Source: Winslowiella toletana
Lineage (GTDB): Bacteria > Pseudomonadota > Gammaproteobacteria > Enterobacterales > Enterobacteriaceae
Length of the DNA: 64,000 nucleotides
Direction of reading: 5' to 3'
NCBI RefSeq assembly: GCF_032164335.1
Contig: NZ_CP134152.1
Span: forward strand, 4,774,001 to 4,838,000
The notes under the pieces were generated by a model. The model made no database searches and had not been told where the DNA came from. It was given only the letters and a program-made list of their open reading frames with translations. How positions within the stretch are numbered: the first letter of the stretch is position 1; each line of letters opens with the position of its first letter. The position numbers and the translations under genes are program-made. Positions 27,347 through 39,286 of the stretch are shown here, piece by piece.

Positions 27347-28450
27347 ATGACAAAGCATATTCTTTTCATTATTGATGGCCTGCCCGGTGGCGGCGCTGAA
27401 AACGTCACGCTCACGCTGGCAAAAGGCATTGCCGATCGCGGCCATCAGGTCACCCTGCTGTCTCTGAGCAAACGACTGGATTACGATATTCCGCCAAATG
27501 TCGATTACCGGGTTGATCACGACAGCGGACGCGGCCCACTGCGTAAACTGACCGAGCTGCCACGACGGGCGCGCTCCCTTGATCGCCAGCTGGAACAGCT
27601 GTTCTCCGAGAAAGGGGAACCGGCACTGGTGATTTCCAGCCTGCATAAAACCGATCGGATTGTGGTGCGATCGCAGTTGCTAAAACGCTGTAATGTCTGG
27701 CACTGCATTCACGGCATTTATTCGCGTTCCTACCTCGGTAATAAGAAGCCGCTGGCTCGCTATTTGAAAAAAGCCAAAATTCAGCAGGTTTATCGCGGGC
27801 GCAACATTATTACCGTGTCGGATGCCGTTGGCGAAGATCTGGTCAACGCCATGGGCATTGTACCGCTCAGAATGTTAACCATCTATAACCCGTTCGATGT
27901 GGCGCAGATACAGCAACGCGCGCAGGCAGAGAATCCGTTTGCCGGTGAAGAGTATATTTTGCACGTCGGTCGCTTCCATCAGGTGAAGCGTCAGGATCGC
28001 CTGCTGGAAGCCTTTGCGCAGGCAAAACTGCCAACCAAACTGGTGATCGTCGGCCAGGGGGATGCGGCAGTAACCCAACAGCTGCAGGCAAAAATCGAGC
28101 AGCTTAATTTGCAACAGCAGGTCATCCTGGCTGGCTTTTGCAAAAATCCGCTGCCAATGCTGAAGGGTGCGCGGCTGTTTGCGCTCAGCTCTGACAGTGA
28201 AGGCCTGCCTACGGTATTAATCGAATCGCTAATTTGCGGCACGCCAATTGTCAGCACCGCTTGCCCCGGCGGCGTTGGTGAAATAATGGTCGGTGAACTG
28301 GCAGCATTTCAGGCGGATCTCAACGCCAGCTCACTGGCAGAGAAACTTCAACTTTGCTGGCAGTCACCACCGCACATTACCCCAGCAATGTATGCTAAAT
28401 TCGATATTAATTTAATTATTGACCGTTATCTCGAACTCGCGGTCAGATAG
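27347..28450 (+). CDS. Family 4 glycosyltransferase, WabH-like
   Basis: It has 367 residues and a GT-B fold. The N-terminal glycine loop is IDGLPGGGAENVTLTLAKG (about 9-27), and the C-terminal domain starts ILHVGRFHQVKRQDRLLEAF. The GT4 E-x7-E motif is in SSDSEGLPTVLIESLICGTP. It resembles WabH, the GlcNAc transferase of Klebsiella and Serratia cores, which fits a deacetylase next door (GlcNAc to GlcN). It lies 30 bases before galE. Product and sugar are inferred. Confidence 0.72.
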   Translation: MTKHILFIIDGLPGGGAENVTLTLAKGIADRGHQVTLLSLSKRLDYDIPPNVDYRVDHDSGRGPLRKLTELPRRARSLDRQLEQLFSEKGEPALVISSLHKTDRIVVRSQLLKRCNVWHCIHGIYSRSYLGNKKPLARYLKKAKIQQVYRGRNIITVSDAVGEDLVNAMGIVPLRMLTIYNPFDVAQIQQRAQAENPFAGEEYILHVGRFHQVKRQDRLLEAFAQAKLPTKLVIVGQGDAAVTQQLQAKIEQLNLQQQVILAGFCKNPLPMLKGARLFALSSDSEGLPTVLIESLICGTPIVSTACPGGVGEIMVGELAAFQADLNASSLAEKLQLCWQSPPHITPAMYAKFDINLIIDRYLELAVR

Positions 28451-28480
28451 CATTATCACTTCCTGACAGAAAGGATTTTT

Positions 28481-29497
28481 ATGGCGATTCTGGTTACCGG
28501 CGGAGCAGGCTACATCGGTTCACATACCGTGCTCACGCTGCTGGAAAAAGGCGAAGATGTAGTGGTACTGGATAATCTGGTCAATGCCTCCGCTGTGGCT
28601 TTAGATCGGGTGGAGACCCTGACCGGTAAAACGGTGACGTTCTGTCAGGGTGATGTCTGCGATGCCGGAACACTCAGAGAAATTTTTGCCCGGCACAGCA
28701 TTTCAGCGGTCATTCATTTTGCCGGACTGAAATCAGTCGGCGAGTCGGTGCGTAAGCCGCTGGATTATTATCATAATAACCTTACCGGTAGCCTGGTGCT
28801 GCTGGCGGAAATGCGCCGCGCAGGCGTCACTAAGCTGATCTTCAGCTCATCCGCTACCGTCTACGGCCAGCCGGAACAGATTCCGCTGGTTGAAACGTCG
28901 CGCACCGGCGGCACCACCAATCCCTATGGGACGTCCAAGTTAATGGTCGAGCAGGTTCTGCAAGACTTCGCGCTGGCCGAACCGGACTTCACTATTATCA
29001 TTCTGCGCTATTTCAATCCGGTGGGCGCTCATCCATCCGGAATGATTGGCGAAGATCCGAACGGCATTCCTAACAATCTGATGCCTTACATTGCACAGGT
29101 CGCAATTGGCAAACTGGAAAAAGTGGCGATATTTGGTGATGACTATCCGACCAAAGACGGCACCGGCGTGCGCGATTATATTCATGTGATGGATTTGGCT
29201 GAAGGCCATCTGAAAGCGATTGAACATATCGACAGGCATCAGGGCGTTGCTGTTTATAATCTCGGAACCGGTGTTGGCTACTCGGTACTGGAGATGCTGC
29301 ACGCGTTTGAACAGGCTTCCGGACGGAAAATACCTTATGAGGTGGTGCCGCGCCGCCCTGGCGATATCGCCGAATGCTGGTCAGATCCGTCGCTCGCCAA
29401 AACCGGGCTGGACTGGCAGGCGACGCGCAATCTTGATGTGATGATGGAGGACGCCTGGCGCTGGCAGTCCAGTAATCCGCAAGGTTTTCAGTCCTGA
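28481..29497 (+). CDS. galE: UDP-glucose 4-epimerase
   Basis: Interconverts UDP-glucose and UDP-galactose. It has 338 residues of the extended SDR family: N-terminal [12 protein letters not shown], a catalytic serine region SSSATVYG and the YxxxK site [11 protein letters not shown], then [18 protein letters not shown], typical of GalE. It is located inside the LPS core cluster rather than with galTK, so it probably supplies a UDP-sugar for core or O-antigen synthesis. It may be one of two copies in the genome; this cannot be judged here. Confidence 0.94.
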   Translation: MAILVTGGAGYIGSHTVLTLLEKGEDVVVLDNLVNASAVALDRVETLTGKTVTFCQGDVCDAGTLREIFARHSISAVIHFAGLKSVGESVRKPLDYYHNNLTGSLVLLAEMRRAGVTKLIFSSSATVYGQPEQIPLVETSRTGGTTNPYGTSKLMVEQVLQDFALAEPDFTIIILRYFNPVGAHPSGMIGEDPNGIPNNLMPYIAQVAIGKLEKVAIFGDDYPTKDGTGVRDYIHVMDLAEGHLKAIEHIDRHQGVAVYNLGTGVGYSVLEMLHAFEQASGRKIPYEVVPRRPGDIAECWSDPSLAKTGLDWQATRNLDVMMEDAWRWQSSNPQGFQS

Positions 29498-29509
29498 CAC
29501 TGCGTTAAC

Positions 29510-29536
29510 CGGGGCAGGAGGCTACCTTCTGCCCCG
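29510..29536 (+). terminator. Hairpin after galE
   Basis: CGGGGCAGGA (29510-29519) pairs with TTCTGCCCCG (29527-29536), with one G-T pair and a seven-base loop, followed by ATTTGG. The T run is short, so read-through into waaQ is possible. Confidence 0.6.
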
Positions 29537-29629
29537 ATTTGGCTTTGCGTTACGCCGGTGCGTTAATGGCTTTAACCGGCCAAAGGTTTCCCCTACAATC
29601 GTTTCACTTAACTTTGAGAAACCATAAGT

Positions 29630-30706
29630 ATGGCAAGCCCGATTCCCTCAACGTTTACGCCACGTAATATTCTGCTGATCAAATTACGCCACCATGGTGA
29701 CATGCTGCTGACAACACCGGTGATTAATGCTCTGCATCAGCGTTATCCTGATGCACGGATTGACGTGTTGCTATATGCAGAAACGCGTCCGATGCTGCAA
29801 GCTCATCCGGCCATTAGCGACATTCACGTTATCGATCGTAACTGGAAAAAAGAGGGCGGATGGCAGCGTTTCAAGCATGAAAGCGCGCTCAAAGCGACCA
29901 TTCGCTCCCGCCATTACGACGTCGTGATTAATCTTGCCGACCAGTGGCAAAGTGCCATGATTACCCGCTTCTCCGGCGCACCGGTGCGTATTGGTTTTGC
30001 CTTCAAAAAGCGTCGTAATCGCCTGTGGCAGTTTTGCCATAACTATCTTGTCTCTACCGATAATCACCACCTGCTGCATACCGTGGAGCAAAATTTATCT
30101 GCCCTGCAACCGCTTGATGTGCCAATTGAAGGCATCAGCGCCTCAATGCACTACAGCGAAAGCGATCTGCAGCAAACCCGTCAGGTGTTACAACAGCAGC
30201 ACATCAATGGCCGCTATCTGGTGATTCAGCCAACTTCACGCTGGATATTTAAGTGCTGGGAAGATGAGAAAGTGGCCGCGGTGATCGATCAGCTGGCACA
30301 TCCCAATCTGAAGGTGGTGCTGACCGCCGCACCGGATGCCCGGGAGCAGGCGATGATCGATAATATTCTGTCACTGTGTAAAAACGCCGATGTGGTCTCA
30401 GTGGCCGGTAAACTCACGCTGCCACAACTGGCCGCGCTGATCGATGATGCTGAACTGTTTATCGGCGTGGACTCTGCACCTATGCATATGGCCGCCGCTC
30501 TGAGTACGCCCTGCATCGCGCTTTTTGGCCCGACCAAACTGCAGCACTGGCGTCCGTGGGGCGAAAGAAACCGGGTTATCTGGGCCGGTGACTATGCGCC
30601 GCTGCCCGACCCGGACGCGATTAATACCAACACTCAACAGCGCTATCTCGCCGCCATTCCGGTGGAAGAGGTGGTAACAGCAGCAAGGAGCTATCTGGAT
30701 GCATAA
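29630..30706 (+). CDS. waaQ: LPS heptosyltransferase III
   Basis: GT9 enzyme that adds the branching third heptose of the inner core. It has 358 residues. NILLIKLRHHGDMLLTTPVINAL is a WaaQ-type start, and VIQPTSRWIFKCWEDEK plus FIGVDSAPMHMAAALSTPCIALFGPT form the donor site. Four bases before the next start the two genes run together: the following GT4 gene overlaps its 3' end by 8 bases. No ops/JUMPstart element was found upstream. Confidence 0.93.
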   Translation: MASPIPSTFTPRNILLIKLRHHGDMLLTTPVINALHQRYPDARIDVLLYAETRPMLQAHPAISDIHVIDRNWKKEGGWQRFKHESALKATIRSRHYDVVINLADQWQSAMITRFSGAPVRIGFAFKKRRNRLWQFCHNYLVSTDNHHLLHTVEQNLSALQPLDVPIEGISASMHYSESDLQQTRQVLQQQHINGRYLVIQPTSRWIFKCWEDEKVAAVIDQLAHPNLKVVLTAAPDAREQAMIDNILSLCKNADVVSVAGKLTLPQLAALIDDAELFIGVDSAPMHMAAALSTPCIALFGPTKLQHWRPWGERNRVIWAGDYAPLPDPDAINTNTQQRYLAAIPVEEVVTAARSYLDA

Positions 30707-31832
30707 AGTCCGCCTCGCCATTGTCAGACAGAAGTATCGCCCTGACGGTGGTGCAGAACGCTTTATCTCCCGCGCGCTGGAAGCGCTGGAGAGCGATCGG
30801 CTCGACCTGAACATTATCACCCGCAGCTGGCAAGGCACGCCAAATCCTGACTGGCACCTGCATATCTGCAATCCAAAAAAGTGGGGTCGCATATCACGCG
30901 AACGCGGATTCGCCGAGGCCGCACGCGCCTGCTGGCAGCGGGAAAAGTTTGATATCGTGCAGAGCCACGAACGTATTGAAGGCTGTGATATTTTCCGTGC
31001 TGGTGATGGCGTGCACCGCGTCTGGCTGGAGCAACGCGCGCGCATTGTTTCGCCGCTACAGCGCTTCGCTACCCGCTTCAGCCCTTATCACCACTACGTA
31101 ATGCAGGCTGAAGAACAGATGTTCCGCTCCGACTCTTTGAAGAAAATCATCTGTAACTCGGAGATGGTGAAGCGTGACATCATCCGCTGCTTCCAGGTAC
31201 CGGAAGAAAAATTTGCGGTAATCTATAACGCCATCGACTCACAGCGTTTCCAGCCGGCAACCGAAGCCACGCGCCATGCAACCCGTAAGCAGCTGAATAT
31301 CCCCGCTGATGCCTGCGCGCTAATCTATGTTGGCTCCGGCTTTGAACGTAAAGGTTTACGTGCGGCAATTGAGGCGCTGGCCAACAGCGATCGCTATCTG
31401 ATCGTCGTCGGCCAGGATAAGCAGTTGAGTCGCTATCAGCAGCTGGCAAATCAGCTTAACTGCCTCGACCGTATCCGTTTTGTCGGCGTACAGCAGGATG
31501 TGATCTCTTTCTATCACGCAGCCGACGCCTTAATTTTACCCACATTGTACGATCCCTTCCCGAACGTGGTACTGGAAGCGATGGCGTGCGGTCTGCCGGT
31601 GATTACCAGCTTCGGCTGTGGCGGAGCAGAGTTTATTACTGATGGTCAGGAAGGCTTCGTTTGCGATGCATTAGATATCAAAGCATTAAACGATGCTGTT
31701 AATGCTATTCCGTCGAAAGCCGTTGATTCAGCGATGAGTGAGGCCGCACGCAGCAGAATTCTGCCTTACACGCCGCAACGCCTTGCCGCAGAGTTGCATT
31801 CTCTTTATCAACAAGTATTACTCACGTCATGA
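30699..31832 (+). CDS. Family 4 LPS core glycosyltransferase, WabG/WaaG type
   Basis: It has 377 residues. The start KVRLAIVRQKYRPDGGAERF, then the segments SHERIEGCDIFRAGDGVHR and IYVGSGFERKGL, and the E-x7-E motif LPTLYDPFPNVVLEAMACGLPV, mark it as the WaaG/WabG group. In E. coli WaaG adds glucose to heptose II; in Klebsiella and Serratia WabG adds galacturonic acid. The surrounding genes (WabN-like, WabH-like, waaE) favour the WabG type, but the donor sugar cannot be read from sequence. It overlaps waaQ by 8 bases. Confidence 0.88.
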   Translation: MHKVRLAIVRQKYRPDGGAERFISRALEALESDRLDLNIITRSWQGTPNPDWHLHICNPKKWGRISRERGFAEAARACWQREKFDIVQSHERIEGCDIFRAGDGVHRVWLEQRARIVSPLQRFATRFSPYHHYVMQAEEQMFRSDSLKKIICNSEMVKRDIIRCFQVPEEKFAVIYNAIDSQRFQPATEATRHATRKQLNIPADACALIYVGSGFERKGLRAAIEALANSDRYLIVVGQDKQLSRYQQLANQLNCLDRIRFVGVQQDVISFYHAADALILPTLYDPFPNVVLEAMACGLPVITSFGCGGAEFITDGQEGFVCDALDIKALNDAVNAIPSKAVDSAMSEAARSRILPYTPQRLAAELHSLYQQVLLTS

Positions 31833-31922
31833 TGAAGTAAGATGAGCACAGGCAAGTTATCTGCTACCATGCCGGATTGTTCACTGGATAATGTTTGACG
31901 CACACGTGTCGTAAAAATCGGT

Positions 31923-33197
31923 ATGACGACAATTTACACCGCCTTGCTCTATCTCATTCAGCCACTGATTTGGCTTCGCCTCTGGTTGCGTGGTCGAAAA
32001 GCCCCTGCCTATCGTAAACGGTGGGCGGAACGCTATGGCTTTTGTGCAGGTAAAGTCAAACCAGATGGAATTTTGCTGCACTCTGTTTCGGTAGGTGAAA
32101 CCCTTGCTGCCGTACCACTGGTTCGTGCGCTGCGCCATCGCTACCCGACGCTGCCGATTACCGTCACCACCATGACGCCAACCGGTTCAGAACGGGCACA
32201 ATCTGCTTTTGGTAAAGACGTGCATCACGTTTACCTGCCTTACGATCTGCCCGGCGCAATTAATCGTTTTCTTGATACCACCCGCCCAAAATTGGTGATC
32301 ATCATGGAAACCGAGCTGTGGCCCAACATTATCAAAGCCCTGCACGATCGAAAAATCCCGCTGGTGATTGCCAACGCGCGCCTTTCAGAACGTTCAGCGG
32401 CCGGTTATAAAAAGCTTGGCAAGTTTATGCGCCAGTTACTGCAACGCATCACACTGATTGCCGCGCAGAATCAGGAAGACGGTGAGCGGTTTGTCAGCCT
32501 TGGGCTGAAGCGTTCACATCTGACGGTTACCGGTAGCCTGAAATTTGATATTTCTGTCACGCCAGAACTGGCAGCACGCGCGGTGACGCTGCGTCGTCAG
32601 TGGGCGCCACGACGCCCGGTGTGGATAGCCACCAGTACTCATGAAGGCGAAGAGAGCATTATTCTTGATGCCCATCGTAAATTGCTGACACGCTTTCCGG
32701 ATCTGCTGCTGATCCTGGTGCCCCGCCACCCGGAACGCTTTACGGTGGCACGTGATATGACGCAAAAAGCGGGTCTAAGCTATATTATGCGCAGCAGCGG
32801 TGAAATCCCTTCCGGCAGTACGCAGGTGGTTATTGGTGACACCATGGGTGAGCTGATGCTGCTGTACGGCATTGCCGATCTCGCCTTTGTTGGCGGCAGC
32901 CTGGTTGAGCGCGGCGGCCATAATCCGCTGGAACCGGCAGCACATGCCCTGCCAGTATTGATGGGCCCCCATATCTTCAACTTCAAAGATATCTGTAGCA
33001 AACTGCAGCAGGCAGACGGTCTGATCACCGTTACCGATGCCGATTCGCTGGATAAAGAGATCGGCATCCTGCTGACTGACGATGACTATCGCCGTTACTA
33101 CGGACGTCATGCGGTAGAAGTGCTGCATCAGAATCAGGGCGCGCTTCAGCGTCTGCTACAGTTACTCGAACCTCACTTGCCACCACGGAATCATTAA
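31923..33197 (+). CDS. waaA: 3-deoxy-D-manno-octulosonic acid (Kdo) transferase
   Basis: Adds two Kdo residues to lipid IVA, an essential step of LPS synthesis. It has 424 residues. The N-terminal membrane anchor is about residues 3-20. The catalytic glutamate lies in HSVSVGETLAAVPL (about residue 60). Later segments are METELWPN, ANARLSERS, PRHPERF, GDTMGEL and FVGGSLVERGGHNPLEPAA. It is followed without a gap by waaE. Confidence 0.98.
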   Translation: MTTIYTALLYLIQPLIWLRLWLRGRKAPAYRKRWAERYGFCAGKVKPDGILLHSVSVGETLAAVPLVRALRHRYPTLPITVTTMTPTGSERAQSAFGKDVHHVYLPYDLPGAINRFLDTTRPKLVIIMETELWPNIIKALHDRKIPLVIANARLSERSAAGYKKLGKFMRQLLQRITLIAAQNQEDGERFVSLGLKRSHLTVTGSLKFDISVTPELAARAVTLRRQWAPRRPVWIATSTHEGEESIILDAHRKLLTRFPDLLLILVPRHPERFTVARDMTQKAGLSYIMRSSGEIPSGSTQVVIGDTMGELMLLYGIADLAFVGGSLVERGGHNPLEPAAHALPVLMGPHIFNFKDICSKLQQADGLITVTDADSLDKEIGILLTDDDYRRYYGRHAVEVLHQNQGALQRLLQLLEPHLPPRNH

Positions 33198-34447
<1,250 letters not shown>

Positions 34448-34448
34448 G

Positions 34449-34466
34449 GACGGCATCACTGCCGTC
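34449..34466. terminator. Short hairpin between convergent coaD and mutM
   Basis: GACGGCA (34449-34455) pairs with TGCCGTC (34460-34466) around TCAC. There is no T run on either strand, so it is only a weak candidate terminator or 3'-end stabiliser. Confidence 0.4.
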
Positions 34467-34477
34467 ACTCTCACCCA

Positions 34478-35287
34478 TCACTTCTGGCAGGTACGGCAGA
34501 AGAAGGTGCTGCGCTGACCATGCCTGGCGCTTTCAATTAAGCTGCCACAAACCCGACACGGCTCACCTGCACGCCCGTAAACCTGCAATTGCTGGGCAAA
34601 ATAGCCCGGTTTACCGTCAGTCTGTAAAAAGTCACGCAGCGTGGTCCCGCCCTGCTCTATTGAGCGCAGCAACACCGCTTTAATGGTTGCGACCAGCAGC
34701 GCTGCCTGCGACTGCGTCAGCGCCATTGCCGGATGATCGGGCAGGATCCCGGCAGTAAACAGCGATTCACTGGCATAGATATTCCCGACGCCCACCACCA
34801 GCTTATTATCCATCAACCACGGCTTAATCGCCGTACGCTTTCCGCGAGACTTTTCAAACAGATAGTCACCATTGAAGCTGTCACTTAACGGCTCTGGCCC
34901 TAAATGCGCCAGTACATTACTGGCCTGCAAATCGGCACACCACAACCAGGCACCAAAGCGGCGCGGGTCGGTATAGCGCAACACTTTGCCGTTGCTCATG
35001 ACTAAATCGACGTGATCGTGCTTTGCCGGTGGAATCTCTTCCGGTAGCACGCGCAAGCTGCCGGACATTCCCAGATGAATAATAATCCAGCCGTCCGGCA
35101 GCTCTAACAGCAGGTATTTGGCACGCCGCTGTACGCTCAGCACCGGCTGATCGCTCAGCGCCTGAATTTCCTGGGACACCGGCCAGCGCAGGCGACCGTT
35201 ACGCACTACCGCATGCAAAATGGTTTCACCGACCAGATGAGGCTCAATACCGCGCCGACTGGTTTCTACCTCAGGTAATTCAGGCAT
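34478..35287 (-). CDS. mutM: Formamidopyrimidine-DNA glycosylase
   Basis: Base-excision repair enzyme that removes 8-oxoguanine. It has 269 residues. The mature N-terminal proline nucleophile and glutamate lie in [13 protein letters not shown]. The conserved lysine (about 57) sits in [10 protein letters not shown]. The helix-two-turn-helix segment has [14 protein letters not shown]-terminal zinc finger CRVCG...CRTCQK closes the protein. Placement next to coaD and rpmGB is as in E. coli. Confidence 0.97.
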   Translation of the reverse strand: MPELPEVETSRRGIEPHLVGETILHAVVRNGRLRWPVSQEIQALSDQPVLSVQRRAKYLLLELPDGWIIIHLGMSGSLRVLPEEIPPAKHDHVDLVMSNGKVLRYTDPRRFGAWLWCADLQASNVLAHLGPEPLSDSFNGDYLFEKSRGKRTAIKPWLMDNKLVVGVGNIYASESLFTAGILPDHPAMALTQSQAALLVATIKAVLLRSIEQGGTTLRDFLQTDGKPGYFAQQLQVYGRAGEPCRVCGSLIESARHGQRSTFFCRTCQK

Positions 35288-35321
35288 GCCAACTCCTCGT
35301 ATTTTGTGGTCTCATAAAAAC

Positions 35322-35351
35322 AAAAAAACCCGGCCGAAGCCGGGTTTTTTC
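35322..35351 (-). terminator. Intrinsic terminator of rpmB-rpmG
   Basis: AACCCGGC (35327-35334) pairs with GCCGGGTT (35339-35346) around CGAA. On the minus strand seven T follow (A run 35322-35328), and a T run also lies on the plus side. It stands between rpmG and mutM. Confidence 0.88.
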
Positions 35352-35365
35352 TTAAGTCGCCAAAA

Positions 35366-35536
<171 letters not shown>

Positions 35537-35544
35537 TCAGTTCC

Positions 35545-35802
<258 letters not shown>

Positions 35803-36061
35803 TCAGCTCGAGCTTTAAAAATAAGGTCTTGGCCGCCTCGTCAGGCTAGTAGCCCACCCAAGCGAGTTCTGTGTGAACCCACTGGCAGGCCCATACGCCA
35901 AACCCGAGATTCTCAAAGGTGGCGTAGTATACGCCCTGTAGCGCCAGTGCTCAAGTCCCGAACAGATAAAGATCCCGCTGGATCGCGCAAAATAGCGGCA
36001 TCCGGGAACAAATCCGGCGAGAAAATGCGCAATACGCAGCCTTGTTGTCCAGTTGTCAGCG

Positions 36062-36730
36062 TTACAGCCAGCCGCGTTCAGCGAACGAAACATACTGACC
36101 CTGACCAATGACAAGGTGATCTAATATTCTGATATTTAGTAATAAACCCGCACTGACTATCTGGCGAGTAATATCACGATCGGCGGCACTGGGCTCAGCC
36201 ATCCCCGAGGGGTGATTGTGCGCCAGAATTAGCGCCGCTGCATTGATTTTTAACGCTTCCCGCACAATTTCTCGCGGATGAACCTCAACGCTGTTGATAC
36301 TGCCGGCAAACATCTCCTGCGAAGCGAGTACCCGGTGCTGATTATCGAGAAAAATAACGATAAAAATTTCGCGTTCCTGGTGCGCCAGCATGCTCAACAG
36401 ATACTGATGCGTCGCCTGCGGATTCGCCAGTGCATCTTCGCGCGCCATACTGGCACGAAAAAAACGCCGCCCCAGCTCAGCCACCGCATGCAACTGCGCT
36501 AATTTGGCCGCGCCAATACCCGTTACCTCCGCCATTGCCTGCTTATCGGCGGTCATTACATGATACAGCGAACCAAATTGCAGCAGTAGCTGAGCAGCCA
36601 ACGACATGACATCCTGTCCGACGGAACCGGTACGCAAAAATATCGCTAACAACTCCGCATCGGTTAACGCCCCCGCTCCCATCTGCTGCAACTTCTCCCG
36701 CGGCATTAACTGCTGCCATGATACGTTCAT
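36062..36730 (-). CDS. radC: RadC family JAB-domain protein
   Basis: It has 222 residues, equal to E. coli RadC. An N-terminal helix-hairpin-helix part contains [14 protein letters not shown], and the C-terminal JAB/MPN domain has the metal motif [10 protein letters not shown] with a following D (AADRDITRQ). The biochemical role is unsettled; the old link to DNA repair in E. coli has been questioned. ATG 36730 has a GGGAGAG site; a frame from 36757 would start upstream of it. It is divergent from coaBC. Confidence 0.93.
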   Translation of the reverse strand: MNVSWQQLMPREKLQQMGAGALTDAELLAIFLRTGSVGQDVMSLAAQLLLQFGSLYHVMTADKQAMAEVTGIGAAKLAQLHAVAELGRRFFRASMAREDALANPQATHQYLLSMLAHQEREIFIVIFLDNQHRVLASQEMFAGSINSVEVHPREIVREALKINAAALILAHNHPSGMAEPSAADRDITRQIVSAGLLLNIRILDHLVIGQGQYVSFAERGWL

Positions 36731-36923
36731 CTGTGCTCTCCCGAAATAAACGCACAATGCCCCGCACCCTCGTCGATGGACAGCGGCAAATTGTCAGCTT
36801 TCGCGCTGGCTCGCAAAGCTGGCAGTAAGCGGAAGGGACGAACAGCAGGAGTGTGATAAAATACACAAATCGTGACGCAATCAGGGCGTCAATCTGAATG
36901 TAGAGATGGCGGATAACATTATG

Positions 36924-38135
36924 ATGGGATTAACCGGTAAACACATCGTATTGGGCGTTAGCGGCGGTATCGCGGCTTATAAAGCGCCAGAGCTGGTGCG
37001 TCGCCTGCGCGATCGCGGGGCGGAAGTGCGGGTAGTGATGACCGACGCTGCCAAAGCTTTTATCACTCCAATGAGCCTGCAGGCGGTGTCCGGTTATCCG
37101 GTATCCGATCATCTGCTCGACCCGGCAGCAGAAGCCGCCATGGGCCATATCGAGCTGGGTAAGTGGGCTGACTTAGTGATTCTGGCACCGGCCACCGCCG
37201 ATCTGATTGCGCGCGTCGCTGCGGGCATGGCAAACGATCTGGTCACTACCATTTGCCTGGCAACCGCCGCGCCAATTGCCATCGCGCCAGCGATGAATCA
37301 GCAGATGTATCGCGCGATTCCGACCCAGCATAACCTGAAACTGCTGGCCGAACGCGGTGTGATGATCTGGGGCCCGGACAGCGGCAGCCAGGCCTGTGGC
37401 GATGTTGGCCCAGGCCGCATGCTCGATCCGTTAGCGCTGGTTGATGAAGCCATTAAATGGTCTTCCCCGGTCAACGACCTGCAACATCTCAATATTATGA
37501 TTACCGCAGGACCAACACGTGAAGCGCTCGATCCGGTACGCTATATCAGCAACCACAGCTCGGGAAAAATGGGTTTTGCCATTGCTAAAGCCGCTGCCGC
37601 GCGCGGTGCCAACGTCACGCTGGTCGCCGGGCCGGTTGATTTACCGACGCCAGCATGGGTGAAACGCATTGATGTCACCACCGCACTGGAAATGCAAAAA
37701 GCGGTGATGGAACACATTACGCGTCAGCATATTTTCATTGGTAGCGCAGCCGTGGCAGACTACCGCGCGGCGACGATTGCCGAAGAAAAAATCAAAAAAC
37801 AGGGTGATGAAGTTACCCTCACCATGGTAAAAAACCCCGATATTGTGGCGGACGTTGGCGCAATGAGCGAAAGCCGCCCGTATGTTGTAGGATTTGCCGC
37901 TGAAACCCAGAATGTGGAAGAATACGCCCAACAAAAACGTGCGCGGAAAAAGCTGGATTTAATCTGCGCCAATGATGTTTCAAAAGCCGGGCAGGGTTTC
38001 AACAGCGACACCAATGCTCTTCACCTTTTTTGGCAGGAGGGAGAAAAAGTCTTACCGCTCAGCGATAAGTCACTCCTTGGCCAACAGTTAATAGACGAGA
38101 TTGTCAGCCGTTATGATGAAAAAAATCGACGTTAA
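36924..38135 (+). CDS. coaBC: Bifunctional phosphopantothenoylcysteine decarboxylase/synthase
   Basis: Two steps of coenzyme A synthesis in one protein. The CoaC half (1-190) is a flavoprotein with [16 protein letters not shown], the catalytic histidine in [18 protein letters not shown] and [12 protein letters not shown]. The CoaB half starts [14 protein letters not shown] and has [21 protein letters not shown] and KKQGDE. About 403 residues. Start 36924 aligns with the E. coli N-terminus; ATG 36906 and 36921 in the same frame are alternatives. Its 3' end overlaps dut by 23 bases. Confidence 0.96.
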   Translation: MGLTGKHIVLGVSGGIAAYKAPELVRRLRDRGAEVRVVMTDAAKAFITPMSLQAVSGYPVSDHLLDPAAEAAMGHIELGKWADLVILAPATADLIARVAAGMANDLVTTICLATAAPIAIAPAMNQQMYRAIPTQHNLKLLAERGVMIWGPDSGSQACGDVGPGRMLDPLALVDEAIKWSSPVNDLQHLNIMITAGPTREALDPVRYISNHSSGKMGFAIAKAAAARGANVTLVAGPVDLPTPAWVKRIDVTTALEMQKAVMEHITRQHIFIGSAAVADYRAATIAEEKIKKQGDEVTLTMVKNPDIVADVGAMSESRPYVVGFAAETQNVEEYAQQKRARKKLDLICANDVSKAGQGFNSDTNALHLFWQEGEKVLPLSDKSLLGQQLIDEIVSRYDEKNRR

Positions 38136-38571
38136 GATTATGGATCCGCGTGTCGGCAACGAATTCCCGCTGCCAACCTACGCAACCTCGGGATCGGCAG
38201 GCCTTGACCTGCGCGCCTGCCTTGATGATGCCATCAATCTGGCACCTGGCGTTACCACGCTGGTTCCGACCGGTTTAGCGATTCACATCGCCGATCCCTC
38301 ACTGGCGGCAGTGATCCTGCCACGCTCCGGGCTGGGCCATAAACATGGCGTCGTACTGGGCAACCTGGTGGGGCTGATTGACTCTGACTATCAGGGCCAG
38401 CTGATGGTATCCGTCTGGAACCGTGGGCAAGACAGCTTCACTATTCAACCCGGTGAGCGCATCGCACAGATGGTTTTCGTGCCTGTGGTTCAGGCCGAGT
38501 TTAATCTGGTCGAGGATTTTGATGCCAGCGCGCGTGGTGAAGGTGGCTTTGGCCACTCCGGTCGCCAGTAA
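38113..38571 (+). CDS. dut: Deoxyuridine 5'-triphosphate nucleotidohydrolase
   Basis: Trimeric dUTPase that keeps uracil out of DNA and supplies dUMP. It has 152 residues from MMKKIDVK. All five motifs are present in order: [42 protein letters not shown] and the C-terminal [10 protein letters not shown] lid. It starts inside the last codons of coaBC, so the two are coupled. Confidence 0.98.
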   Translation: MMKKIDVKIMDPRVGNEFPLPTYATSGSAGLDLRACLDDAINLAPGVTTLVPTGLAIHIADPSLAAVILPRSGLGHKHGVVLGNLVGLIDSDYQGQLMVSVWNRGQDSFTIQPGERIAQMVFVPVVQAEFNLVEDFDASARGEGGFGHSGRQ

Positions 38572-38596
38572 CACATAACGAACCATCCCCGTAACG

Positions 38597-38631
38597 ATAT
38601 AATTTTAACGCCGTGAGACGCCCTCTCACGG
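38597..38631 (+). promoter_or_regulatory. Possible slmA promoter and leader hairpin
   Basis: A TATAAT box lies at about 38597-38602, without a good -35 match. It is followed by a hairpin CCGTGAGA (38611-38618) with TCTCACGG (38624-38631). No T run follows, so the hairpin may be part of the slmA leader. Low certainty. Confidence 0.35.
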
Positions 38632-38685
38632 ATGTTACGTGGGTATTTGCCCGTTTATGGTGAATTTTCAGGGGTCTTTTAAGTC

Positions 38686-39282
38686 ATGGCAGAAAAAAAG
38701 AGTGCGAAAAGGAATCGTCGCGAGGAGATATTGCAGGCTCTGGCGCAAATGCTGGAGTCCAGTGATGGTAGCCAGCGTATCACTACCGCCAAACTTGCGG
38801 CCAATGTTGGCGTGTCCGAAGCGGCGCTTTACCGGCACTTTCCCAGTAAAACGCGGATGTTTGATAGTCTGATCGAGTTTATTGAAGACAGCCTGATAAC
38901 CCGTATCAACCTGATATTAAGTGATGAAAAAGAGACGCTGCCACGCCTGCGCCTGATCGTTCAGCTTATTCTCGGCTTTGGTGAGCGTAATCCGGGCCTG
39001 ACGCGAATTCTGACTGGTCATGCGTTAATGTTTGAACAGGATCGCCTGCAAGGCCGTATTAATCAGCTGTTCGAGCGAATTGAAGTCCAGTTACGCCAGG
39101 TGATGCGCGAGCGCAAAATGCGGGAAGGCGAAGGTTTCACCACCGATGAAACTCTGCTGGCCAGCCAGCTGATGGCCTTCTGCGAAGGTATGCTGTCACG
39201 CTTTGTCCGGTCCGAATTTCGCTACCGTCCAACCGCCGATTTCGAAGCGCGCTGGCCACTACTGGCTGCTCAGCTGGTATAA
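38686..39282 (+). CDS. slmA: Nucleoid occlusion factor SlmA
   Basis: TetR-type DNA-binding protein that blocks FtsZ ring assembly over the nucleoid. It has 198 residues, as in E. coli. The N-terminal helix-turn-helix reads [25 protein letters not shown] (about 30-54), and the C-terminal part is helical. It follows dut, as in E. coli, but is here convergent with an inserted gene pair rather than with pyrE. Confidence 0.97.
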   Translation: MAEKKSAKRNRREEILQALAQMLESSDGSQRITTAKLAANVGVSEAALYRHFPSKTRMFDSLIEFIEDSLITRINLILSDEKETLPRLRLIVQLILGFGERNPGLTRILTGHALMFEQDRLQGRINQLFERIEVQLRQVMRERKMREGEGFTTDETLLASQLMAFCEGMLSRFVRSEFRYRPTADFEARWPLLAAQLV

Positions 39283-39286
39283 AGGG

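Noticed and set aside
29498-29629. Search for an ops/JUMPstart (RfaH) element before waaQ
   Set aside because: No GGCGGTAG-type sequence was found here or in the spacers before hldD and the WabH-like gene, so RfaH control is not claimed.
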